Of a DNA stretch of 16,487 nt, positions 6,119-13,850 are shown in pieces. Made by a program: the position numbers and the translations under genes. Each line of letters opens with the position of its first letter. Position 1 is the stretch's first letter. Under the pieces are notes generated by a model that saw only the letters and a program-made list of their open reading frames with translations, searched no databases and had not been told where the DNA came from. This DNA comes from Euryarchaeota archaeon UBA52 (lineage in GTDB: Archaea; Thermoplasmatota; Poseidoniia; Poseidoniales; Thalassarchaeaceae): contig DAVB01000035.1 of assembly GCA_002505455.1 (NCBI GenBank), positions 1 through 16,487 on the forward strand, read 5' to 3'.

Positions 6119-8569
6119 ATGTCGGATAAGGTAGAATTCCTTCTTCGAAAGGCAAATGAAGAGGAAGACCACCAAGAAGTGGTCCGAATAGCATCTGAGA
6201 ACAGGGCCAATTTGAACATGAACTCTATGAATCTCTCAATCAGATCAGCCTATTCACTAGGGGATTTTGAAACCGCTCTGGACTTATCCATCGAGGCATC
6301 AGAATCATACTCGGATGAGCCGATGTTCGCCCTCTTCAAAGCTAGGTCACTCAATCAAATGGGGGAGAAGGACAGCGCCCTCGAGGTATACGGGCAATTG
6401 GTAACATCCCATCCCGATGTCCAAGAGCCATACATAATGCTCGCAAGAGCGAGATATTCGGAAGGCGATTACGGGGGCGTGATAGACAAGCTAGACGAGT
6501 GGCCGGGAGTATTGGATGAACAAATCCCTATGCTCATTCTGAAAGCAAGGTCATTCCAAGCCCTCGCATCCGATGACGAGGCGTATGGTGAATGGACGAA
6601 AATCTCGACTCTGGACTCAGAAAATGTGGAAGCACAATATAGAATGGGGCAGATTGATTACAACAAGAGAAACTATGAGAGTGCGAAAGAGAAGTTGGAG
6701 AAGACACTACAAATCGATCCGGAATATAGAGCCGCGCGGCGTCTTATCGGATTGTGCTACGATGCTCTAGGGGAAACCGGCATCGCCTCTGAATGGCTCC
6801 TCAAGGAAGCGATTTCAGAACCATTATTGTACTCTAATTGGTTAAAGGTCATCGACGTTCTCCTCAAGGAGGGCAAAGAGGGGGTATGCCGCGAACTAAT
6901 CGAGAGAATACCGGAACATGTAGGGAAGAATCACAAATCGGTTTGGTTTCCATTCCTACTTTCAAAGAGCATCGGATGGACAGAGCGTTCCGATGAACTA
7001 TGGCACTCAGTTCTGGAAAAGGTATCCATTAATGTTGAAACATTGGAAGAGGTAGTCGGAGACCTCCTTGATATAGGCGAAGTACGACTAGCACTCGATG
7101 CGATTGATACTGCTGAAGAACATGACATAGATACATCCACAGTGTTATCCTCCGTCCAAGATATTTGCAAGACTACAGGATACGGTCTTGAGGACATACG
7201 GGCAGAGGAGAATCTTCTGGCCACGGAGATGGCATTAGGCGCAATTGTCAGGAAATGCTCCGGTTTCAGGATAAAGAAACCCTCGAAATGGCCCATATCC
7301 GTTCTTCATATCAGCTCAAGTATGGGCCAAGGAGGCGCTGAGAGGCAGCTACTGACTCTCGCCAAGGCTCAAGCCCAAGATCCTCGGTTTTCCAAAGTGA
7401 TGCTGCTCACCTACGCTAACCAGGATATCGAGACTACGTATTTGAGGGAGGCAGAAGCCGCTGGAGTCGAACTCCATTTTTACTCAGACCCGCTGAACCA
7501 TGGAAGGGAATTCCCCGAATCCAAAGTAAGAATCCCGGATTCACTGACCAAATTATTGCCTTCCAGATTTGTAAGAGATTTGAATCCAATGACTCGTGCG
7601 ATAGACCTCTTGAGCCCGGGAGTCGTACATATCTGGCAGGATGAGACCAACATCATAGGGGGGATCTCATGTCTGTGGAATCGGATACCCGCTGCAGTCA
7701 TGTCCTGCAGATCTATGAGGCCAGATGGAAAGACCATGCTGCATATCCGGAATCGGCCGTATCTGCTCAGAGCATACAAGGCCCTCCTCAAAGACTCGAG
7801 ATTCAATCTGATCATAAACTCTGAAGCGGGCGCTAGAAGCTATTCCGATTGGATCGGAATAGACGAAAAAAGAGTATCCGTGATTCGTAATGGATATGAT
7901 TTCGAGTCGTTCAAGCCCAGTGATTCGGGGGCCGTTTCAACATATCTGGAAGAATACGACGTCCCGGAAGACGCTCTTATTGTGGGTAGCGTGTTCAGAT
8001 TCGTGCCTGAAAAGCGTGTAGATCTTTGGATCAAGGTCGCCCGCGAAGTCATATCCGGATCTGAAGACGTCTACTTCGTCGCCGTGGGGCACGGGTCGGG
8101 ATTGGAGGAAGCAAAATCTCTCGTGAAGAGATATGGATTAGAGAAAAGAATCCTTTTCCCAGGAAGAACGAAGGACGTGCCTTCGTGGTTGGCGGTGTTC
8201 GATGCATTCCTTCTCACATCACGAATAGAGGGGCTGCCCAATGTACTAATCGAAGCACAGTCTGCAGGAGTTCCAGTGATCTCCACTGTCGCAGGGGGCT
8301 CCCCTGAGACATTCATGGATGGAATTACTGGCTATCTATCCACCTCAGACGACCCCGATGATCTTGCGAATGCAGTATCATTGATCCTCCAAGACAGCAA
8401 ATGGAGGCGCCATGCAGCCGGCGAATCGTCAGACTTCGTCCGAGAAAACTTCGATGTGGACACAATGTCGGATAATTATGCCGAGGCCTATTTGCAACTC
8501 GTGGACGACGCCCATAAGCGATGGATGGAAAGCCGCACGATAATGGACAGGCTTTTGATGAGGAGTTGA
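6119..8569 (+). CDS. TPR-repeat protein fused to GT4 glycosyltransferase
   Basis: 816 residues in two parts. Residues 1 to about 390 are helical repeats of the TPR kind; the clearest are near 70-100 (MFALFKARSLNQMGEKDSAL) and 170-205 (AQYRMGQIDYNKRNYESAKE, ending at an IDPE). Residues 392-816 are a complete GT-B GT4 enzyme: acceptor-side glycine loop MGQGGAERQ (402-410), linker IRNGYDFESF (589-598), GSVFRFVPEKRVD (623-635) and the E-x7-E motif at Glu704/Glu712 in IEGLPNVLIEAQ, which binds the donor nucleotide sugar. There is no signal peptide or membrane helix, so it is cytoplasmic. It probably transfers a sugar onto a lipid-linked glycan, with the TPR part binding partners. Donor and acceptor unknown. 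It lies between glmS and the epimerase in one unit. Confidence 0.88.
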   Translation: MSDKVEFLLRKANEEEDHQEVVRIASENRANLNMNSMNLSIRSAYSLGDFETALDLSIEASESYSDEPMFALFKARSLNQMGEKDSALEVYGQLVTSHPDVQEPYIMLARARYSEGDYGGVIDKLDEWPGVLDEQIPMLILKARSFQALASDDEAYGEWTKISTLDSENVEAQYRMGQIDYNKRNYESAKEKLEKTLQIDPEYRAARRLIGLCYDALGETGIASEWLLKEAISEPLLYSNWLKVIDVLLKEGKEGVCRELIERIPEHVGKNHKSVWFPFLLSKSIGWTERSDELWHSVLEKVSINVETLEEVVGDLLDIGEVRLALDAIDTAEEHDIDTSTVLSSVQDICKTTGYGLEDIRAEENLLATEMALGAIVRKCSGFRIKKPSKWPISVLHISSSMGQGGAERQLLTLAKAQAQDPRFSKVMLLTYANQDIETTYLREAEAAGVELHFYSDPLNHGREFPESKVRIPDSLTKLLPSRFVRDLNPMTRAIDLLSPGVVHIWQDETNIIGGISCLWNRIPAAVMSCRSMRPDGKTMLHIRNRPYLLRAYKALLKDSRFNLIINSEAGARSYSDWIGIDEKRVSVIRNGYDFESFKPSDSGAVSTYLEEYDVPEDALIVGSVFRFVPEKRVDLWIKVAREVISGSEDVYFVAVGHGSGLEEAKSLVKRYGLEKRILFPGRTKDVPSWLAVFDAFLLTSRIEGLPNVLIEAQSAGVPVISTVAGGSPETFMDGITGYLSTSDDPDDLANAVSLILQDSKWRRHAAGESSDFVRENFDVDTMSDNYAEAYLQLVDDAHKRWMESRTIMDRLLMRS

Positions 8570-8574
8570 GGAAA

Positions 8575-9555
8575 ATGGCCGTGAACAGGACTCTTGTGAC
8601 TGGTGGAGCCGGGTTCATCGGCTCACACATATGCGATTACCTGCTTGAAATGGGCGATCAGGTAGTTTGCATCGATGACCTATCAACAGGTTCTGCGCAA
8701 AATATCGCCCACCTCTTGGATAATCCGAAGTTCAGATTTGTGGATATCGACATAAATGACTCAAGCAGATTGTTGGAGGAGATGGATGGAGTCAGCAGGG
8801 TCAGCCATCAGGCTGCTATAGGGTCCGTACCAAGATCCGTGAAAGATCCATCCACCACAATGAGGGCGAATGTTATGGGGACCTTGTCCCTGCTCGATTG
8901 CTGTAAAAAAGCGGATGTTAGGAAGGTAGTATTCGCAAGCAGCTCATCCGTATACGGCGATAACCGGGATTTGCCGAAAGTCGAGACGAAGACCGGAAAA
9001 GCACTGTCGCCCTATGCCCTATCAAAGTCAATCGGGGAAAACATGATGAGGCTTTATTCTGAAATCCACGGGTTTGACACCATTTGCCTCCGCTACTTCA
9101 ACGTCTTCGGCCCAAGACAGTCCCCCGATGGGCCATATGCTGCAGTGATCCCTCTGTTCATCCAGAACGCGATTTCCGGAAAGAAGTCGAAAATTTTTGG
9201 AGACGGCCTCCAATCTCGTGATTTTTCATATGTCTCGAATGTCGTCGATGCAAATGTAAAGGCACTTTCTCTAGAGGAAAAAACAGGTCAAAACCTAGTA
9301 ATGAATATCGCATGCGGCGGAAAGATAACTGTAAGCGAATTACACGAATCGATATCCAAGATAATCCATGAAAAGGACCCTGCAAACAAGATCATACAGC
9401 CAGAAATGCTCCCTCCAAGAGAGGGCGACATACTTCACTCATTGGCGAATATAGAGCAAGCAACAGCCAGTTTAGGCTATACTCCATCTGTCTCCGTTGA
9501 AGAAGGGCTTGAAAAGACCGTCTCGTACCATCTCAAGAATCTAGGGGGCCTCTGA
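8575..9555 (+). CDS. wbpP: NAD-dependent UDP-N-acetylglucosamine 4-epimerase, WbpP-like
   Basis: 326 residues, an extended short-chain dehydrogenase. Rossmann motif GGAGFIG (10-16); catalytic serine in ASSSSVYGD (121-129); Tyr147 and Lys151 in SPYALSK; then RYFNVFGPRQ (173-182) and GDGLQSRDFSYV. HQAAIGSVPRSVKDP (79-92 region) and PYAAVIP match WbpP-type UDP-GlcNAc/UDP-GalNAc 4-epimerases more closely than plain GalE, from memory of the family. It would produce UDP-GalNAc from the UDP-GlcNAc supplied by the neighbouring Glm enzymes. The frame is open upstream to an ATG at 8521, but that stretch lies inside the preceding gene. ATG 8575 gives the normal N-terminus and has GAGGAG (8560-8565) and GAGG (8568-8571) before it. 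Other UDP-hexose epimerase or dehydratase activity remains possible. Confidence 0.85.
   Translation: MAVNRTLVTGGAGFIGSHICDYLLEMGDQVVCIDDLSTGSAQNIAHLLDNPKFRFVDIDINDSSRLLEEMDGVSRVSHQAAIGSVPRSVKDPSTTMRANVMGTLSLLDCCKKADVRKVVFASSSSVYGDNRDLPKVETKTGKALSPYALSKSIGENMMRLYSEIHGFDTICLRYFNVFGPRQSPDGPYAAVIPLFIQNAISGKKSKIFGDGLQSRDFSYVSNVVDANVKALSLEEKTGQNLVMNIACGGKITVSELHESISKIIHEKDPANKIIQPEMLPPREGDILHSLANIEQATASLGYTPSVSVEEGLEKTVSYHLKNLGGL
9543..9548 (+). promoter_or_regulatory. Shine-Dalgarno that fixes the GTG start at 9556
   Basis: AGGGGG lies inside the last codons of the epimerase gene, 7 nt before GTG 9556. That GTG directly follows the epimerase stop TGA (9553-9555). The spacing supports GTG over the next in-frame ATG at 9589 and implies coupled translation. 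Confidence 0.5.
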
Positions 9556-10854
9556 GTGAAGACAGAGGTGTTCTACGAAGAAGATCGAATGAGAATCGCC
9601 CTCATCCCTGAGGACGACGACAACCTTGTCCCATCTGAAAAATACAGGATGTTTCAGAGAGAATTCAGCGTCTCTCTACCCGAGGGCGTCAAAGACATTC
9701 ACCCCGATCTGGTTGCCTTGGCGACCATGCTGGTCGTCAATCCATTCGTGGGGAATCGACTAGTCCCTCCGCTCAAGGTATCCAGCCGCTTTCAAATCGC
9801 AGCGAATTCAGTTCTCAGTAGATACAAGATATCTGACTATGTGGACCCCCTTCTATCTCCAAGGGAGCAGCCCTCGACATCGATACCGATGCTCGCTTTC
9901 AGCGGCGGCGTAGACTCTACTGCGGCCCTGAGCGTAATGCCCAAGAACACGGTTTCAGTCTTCATGGACCGTCCCCTAAAAGGAAAGTCGCTCTACAATC
10001 CACAGGCCGCGCATCTCGCAGTGGAATCCCTCAAAGAGATAGGCTACGTATCTGAATCCGTTCAATGCGACTTGGAATACGTCCGCCACCCAGTAGGTTT
10101 CCCCACGGACCTTTCCAATGGGGTTCCTGCTTTACTGCTCGCCGATTATTTCAACGCATCCTCGATTGCCTTCGGAACAGTACTTGAATCCGCATACGGC
10201 ATTGGCCATGAAAGATACAGAGATTACCCCATAGGGGCCCATTACACGTTCTACTCGACACTCTTCAATGCAGTAGGGCTGCACCTTTCCCTGCCCATGG
10301 CTGGCGTGAGCGAGGTTGGGACTGCGATGATAGTCGAAAAATCTCCAATCGGATTTGTGGCGCAGAGCTGTATAAGAGGGACAATGAACAACCCCTGTCT
10401 GAAATGCTGGAAGTGCTTCAGGAAAGCAACCTTGGGCCGCGCGCTTGATCTGGATAGCGGATCGTCGGCAACGATTAGCAGCCTCCTTTCAAGAGAAGTA
10501 AAGTCGAAACTTCTGGCCTATCCGATAAGTCACGAGAACGTAGTGGCATTCTCCATGCGAAGGTACCCGCGCGAAGAAATCGACGCCGATGACTCGAGGA
10601 TACTAGACGGCCTCCTTGAAAGAGTCAAAGGCATATCGGATTTAGCCTTCTTGACTAGGTGGTATAAGCCATCTCAGATACTCGTGCACTCATCTTGGAG
10701 GGAAGATTTCACACACAAAATACTAGAATTCCTTGAAGTCATGCCCCCTAAAGAAACATCTGAGATAGAATCGTGGTCCATGGCTTCTTACTTAGCTGAT
10801 CCTTCAACAGTTTCCGCGCATGATCAACTTGAAGAGTTATTCGATGAGCCCTAG
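9556..10854 (+). CDS. PP-loop ATP pyrophosphatase family protein with QueC-like cysteine cluster
   Basis: 432 residues. A PP-loop AFSGGVDSTAAL (114-125) marks the N-type ATP pyrophosphatase superfamily (asparagine synthetase, NMN/GMP synthetases, QueC), which activates a carbonyl by adenylation before amide or nitrile formation. Cys272, Cys281, Cys284 and Cys287 (SC...PCLKCWKCFRK) are arranged like the zinc site of QueC. The first 110 residues and the C-terminal 130 have no fold I recognise. No glutaminase domain is fused, so any ammonia or amine must come from another protein or from solution. It sits at the end of the glmS-GT4-epimerase unit, which points to modification of a sugar or glycan precursor. 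It may belong to a PP-loop family of unknown function seen in polysaccharide loci (DUF6395-like, from memory, unverified). Its TAG stop overlaps that of the opposing gene. Confidence 0.75.
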   Translation: MKTEVFYEEDRMRIALIPEDDDNLVPSEKYRMFQREFSVSLPEGVKDIHPDLVALATMLVVNPFVGNRLVPPLKVSSRFQIAANSVLSRYKISDYVDPLLSPREQPSTSIPMLAFSGGVDSTAALSVMPKNTVSVFMDRPLKGKSLYNPQAAHLAVESLKEIGYVSESVQCDLEYVRHPVGFPTDLSNGVPALLLADYFNASSIAFGTVLESAYGIGHERYRDYPIGAHYTFYSTLFNAVGLHLSLPMAGVSEVGTAMIVEKSPIGFVAQSCIRGTMNNPCLKCWKCFRKATLGRALDLDSGSSATISSLLSREVKSKLLAYPISHENVVAFSMRRYPREEIDADDSRILDGLLERVKGISDLAFLTRWYKPSQILVHSSWREDFTHKILEFLEVMPPKETSEIESWSMASYLADPSTVSAHDQLEELFDEP

Positions 10855-12704
10855 CCCATGATGAGATCAGCGACTGACTGGGCACCGTTCCTCACTTCCA
10901 TTTTTTCGAAAGATGAACGCATGTCGTTACGGACCTGCTGATCCATAATCCTGTCAACCGCCGCAGTAATCGATTTCTTGGTACGGTCCTTCAGCACGAT
11001 CATGCAACCAAGATCGCCTGCTGCTTGAACACGCGCCGACTGATCGTCACGCTTAGTTTTCAGATTCGGGAACATAATTGTTGGAATGCTGAATTGAACA
11101 GCCTCGTGATACGAGTTGTAACCGCCTGCAAGTATGGCAAAATCGACATCTGCGAAGTACCTGGAATTGGGAAAGTCTCTCAGCGTCCTGATGCGAGGGT
11201 GATCGAAAACCCGTCTTTCCCCAATAACCGATTCACCATACACGACATAAGCCGAAGGATGACTCGCAATCGCGTCCAATGAGTTGCTGAGCTCGTCCGA
11301 TATCTCATTGATCTTGCCAGCCCCTAGCTGAACATAGGCAAGAACCGCCTCCTCTGGAATACCAAGCCTCTTTCGTAAACTACCTCTGGGGTATATGTTG
11401 TGCTGATCTGAAAGTAAAATCGGATCACATCGGACTAATTTAGTCAAAGAATCAACTTCATTCATGGCTTCTACATGAACCGAATCTCCCGGCCTGACAA
11501 CAAAGTCGAATACCGACATTCTGCCTTCTGGCAAGGGTTTTGCAGACCTATTTTCCCCGGCCCTTCTCAACCAGTATCTCGATACACCATCTAGTTGCTT
11601 TAGGACCTCAGTCATCCCTTTGTACGGATACGCCCCGTCAAACAAGAACGCCTTCGGTCGGTGCTGTTCCAGAACTGATAGAAACAAATCAGAGAACATT
11701 GAATTCCATTCAGCAGGAGACATGTCTGCGTATCGGTATCTGCCAGGCAGGTGATACGCTAGAGCGCCTATGTCTGAAAGATAGTGCAATGTGGGCATAG
11801 TCGTCAAGAACACCAACTCAACATCGGGATCTTCACGTCTAATCCTCTCAGCTATAGCGTAGCACCTTGCAAAATGGCCGAATCCAACGCCATTTGTTGG
11901 AAAGAAGAGTATGCTATTGGCCGGCTTGTATTTGATGGTGGGTTGTAGGGATTCAGAAGTATCAAACTCCCTGCTCGGGGCTCTTTCTGATCGTAGCCTC
12001 AGTCCCTCTCTGAGAATTCTGAACGGAAGTGAAGGAATCCTCGACGGTTTTCTGTAGGCATCCACAAGTATTGATCCAAGTACATATTCCGCAGACTCCT
12101 TCAGGATGGCTGATGAATTGGTAGAATTCTCCTGTGGCGTAGATTCCGTCTCAACATCCTCTGTATCCAAATCAGGTCCTAGCGAAGCAACTTCTGCATC
12201 AACCTCTTCAATTGAATCAACTTCTACGGGACTCCTTTTTGCATGTCGTCGAGCAACGGCTTCCTTCGACCACTGGCTTAGATGGATGGTTATCTCTTCA
12301 GGTACCTCTGCGATTGCCATCATGTCCAGGACTATGTCGCGCCTCTCAGCCTGTTTGTAACCCCTTAGAGATTTGGAGATCGAGGGAATGGGGTCATATT
12401 GTTGCAGAGGATCGATCATTTGAGCAGTTTCAAAGGCATCAACCAACCTGTCTAGGGAAATTTGACACCTACATTTGTTCACGAAATGATCCCTGAGACG
12501 TAATCCGTGACTCTCTGCGGTATCATAGATGTCAAGAGCATCCTTATGTTTCTCCATCCGTATTTTGGATCTAGCAGAAATATCCAGCCCCTTCGAATCC
12601 CCAAAGATCCAAGCCATTCTCCCATTGAATGAAGCGGAACGCCAATTTTTCGAATTGTACTTCTTGCTTGACCGCCTCCTGAAGTAACGTCCAAGACGGC
12701 CCAT
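10851..12704 (-). CDS. Helical-repeat N-terminal region fused to MurG/PseG-like GT-B glycosyltransferase
   Basis: 617 residues. The N-terminus (1-25) is very basic (GRYFRRRSSKK), which could bind membrane or nucleic acid. Residues about 40-155 are helical and partly TPR-like (KHKDALDIYDTAESHG, 52-67). Residues 159-196 form an acidic, Ser/Thr-rich linker with no predicted structure. From about 263 a GT-B fold begins: SILFFPTNGVGFGHFARC (264-281), the glycine-rich acceptor loop of MurG/PseG-type enzymes, and later LAGGYNSYHEAVQFSIPTI (525-543), the donor-binding loop of GT28 enzymes, ending near KTKRDDQSARV. Known relatives transfer GlcNAc to lipid intermediates (MurG) or cleave UDP-sugars (PseG), so either chemistry is possible. 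Start ATG 12704. It is divergent from the GT4 at 12762 and shares a CTAG stop with the PP-loop gene. Confidence 0.75.
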   Translation of the reverse strand: MGRLGRYFRRRSSKKYNSKNWRSASFNGRMAWIFGDSKGLDISARSKIRMEKHKDALDIYDTAESHGLRLRDHFVNKCRCQISLDRLVDAFETAQMIDPLQQYDPIPSISKSLRGYKQAERRDIVLDMMAIAEVPEEITIHLSQWSKEAVARRHAKRSPVEVDSIEEVDAEVASLGPDLDTEDVETESTPQENSTNSSAILKESAEYVLGSILVDAYRKPSRIPSLPFRILREGLRLRSERAPSREFDTSESLQPTIKYKPANSILFFPTNGVGFGHFARCYAIAERIRREDPDVELVFLTTMPTLHYLSDIGALAYHLPGRYRYADMSPAEWNSMFSDLFLSVLEQHRPKAFLFDGAYPYKGMTEVLKQLDGVSRYWLRRAGENRSAKPLPEGRMSVFDFVVRPGDSVHVEAMNEVDSLTKLVRCDPILLSDQHNIYPRGSLRKRLGIPEEAVLAYVQLGAGKINEISDELSNSLDAIASHPSAYVVYGESVIGERRVFDHPRIRTLRDFPNSRYFADVDFAILAGGYNSYHEAVQFSIPTIMFPNLKTKRDDQSARVQAAGDLGCMIVLKDRTKKSITAAVDRIMDQQVRNDMRSSFEKMEVRNGAQSVADLIMG

Positions 12705-12744
12705 TGCCCATTCCAGTTCGAGAGAGTATTTGAGAATGAGGCAA
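12704..12744. promoter_or_regulatory. Imperfect inverted repeat in divergent intergenic gap
   Basis: TTGCCCATTC (12704-12713) is the reverse complement of GAATGAGGCAA (12734-12744) apart from one extra base in the right arm. The 20-bp centre holds the only AT-rich patch (gtattt, 12726-12731) in the short gap between the starts at 12704 and 12762. It could be an operator over a shared promoter. Chance occurrence is possible. Confidence 0.3.
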
Positions 12745-12761
12745 TGAGGGATGGTTGGGAT

Positions 12762-13850
12762 ATGGCACGGATAATGTGGGTAACTGGTCGAAGATTGACG
12801 TCCGATTTGGCGTCAAGCACAGAAATAGGCCTATTTGATGCCCTCAAATCTAGGGGCCACGATATTGAAATCCATTATCCGGGAGATTCTGATAAAATAC
12901 CGTTCGAAAGTGATGGGGTTCAACCCTCGCTGCGCAACTCTGGCCTGAGGGGATTCAAATCTCGGCTTGCCAGTAAATCTGCGATCAAGATCATCGCGGA
13001 TGCCTCGAAAAGCGACGCTCCAGACCTATTCGTAGACTGGAGACTTGTGCCGTGGATGGGCGCAGAGCTATCCAATTACCCTGCTAACTGGTTCATAATT
13101 GATCGAGGACCACCCGCAGACGACGGCATATTGGGAAGATTACAATGGAGGTACTGGATGAAATCTTGGAGAATGGCGGGAGACAGCGCTTCAGGGGGAA
13201 TGGTGGTTTCCGATGAGCATGAAAAAATTGTGAGGCCGTATTCGGGACAAAAGATACCAATCTGTTCATTGAGCGGAGGAGTCAGGAAATCGAAAATCTC
13301 ATCTCAAAGAAGAATCAAACCCAATGAAATCCTGAATTTGGTATATATCGGAAGAATTGACAAGAATAGGGGCGTTAAGGACCTGATTAGCATACTAGAT
13401 TGGGCAGAAAAAAGAAACATTGTCCTGAACATGCATATCGCAGGGGAAGGGGATGAGTCGGAGTCTCTCCGAAGCGACTACAGGATAACCCATCATGGTT
13501 TTATCGACAGTGAAGACGTCCATCTCCTCCTCTCAGAATGCGACATAGGACTTCTACCGATGCCACCTGGTCCGGTGTGGAGCACTTCCAGCCCTCTCAA
13601 ATTGGCAGAATACGCAGCGGCAGGCCTCGCGGTCGTAGGCGTCAATCACCCTGGACACTTGCTTCCTGAATCTCGGGAATGGATGGATCTCGGCCCTGTT
13701 CATGATTGGTGGAGTAAGGGGATTAGCAGATTCAGCGAACTCTCGCCTGAAGAATGGAATGGTGTGCATAATTCAGCTACATCTGCTGCCAGGGAACTCA
13801 CATTTGAGAGACTAGCAGAGAGGTTAGAGGAGTTCATGGAGTCAGTCTGA
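12762..13850 (+). CDS. GT4 glycosyltransferase with atypical E-x7-E motif
   Basis: 362 residues from ATG 12762 (MARIMWVTGRR); an ATG at 12744 would add six residues, but the later one places the first beta strand at the N-terminus as usual. The C-terminal GT-B half is clear: LNLVYIGRIDKNRGVKDL (191-208), MHIAGEGDE (224-231), HHGFID (244-249), SECDIGLLPMPPG (258-270) and SPLKLAEYAAAGLAVVG (277-293). Glu283 is the second Glu of E-x7-E; the first is replaced by Thr275, as in several GT4 families with an SPLKxxEYxxAG motif. The N-terminal acceptor half is poorly conserved and shortened. Cytoplasmic, with no membrane helix. Expected to add one sugar to a lipid-linked glycan; donor and acceptor unknown. 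Its last 9 bp overlap the opposing GT2. Confidence 0.85.
   Translation: MARIMWVTGRRLTSDLASSTEIGLFDALKSRGHDIEIHYPGDSDKIPFESDGVQPSLRNSGLRGFKSRLASKSAIKIIADASKSDAPDLFVDWRLVPWMGAELSNYPANWFIIDRGPPADDGILGRLQWRYWMKSWRMAGDSASGGMVVSDEHEKIVRPYSGQKIPICSLSGGVRKSKISSQRRIKPNEILNLVYIGRIDKNRGVKDLISILDWAEKRNIVLNMHIAGEGDESESLRSDYRITHHGFIDSEDVHLLLSECDIGLLPMPPGPVWSTSSPLKLAEYAAAGLAVVGVNHPGHLLPESREWMDLGPVHDWWSKGISRFSELSPEEWNGVHNSATSAARELTFERLAERLEEFMESV

Noticed and set aside
12479..12847. 122-codon frame on the minus strand
   Set aside because: It is an alternate frame of the N-terminal part of the MurG/PseG-like gene and extends into the divergent GT4. The chosen frame reads as a continuous helical protein, so I see no need for a frameshift.
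12914..12929. tRNA T-arm-like sequence (GGGGTTCAACCCTC)
   Set aside because: It lies inside the GT4 coding region, and I found no acceptor stem, anticodon arm or D-arm around it.
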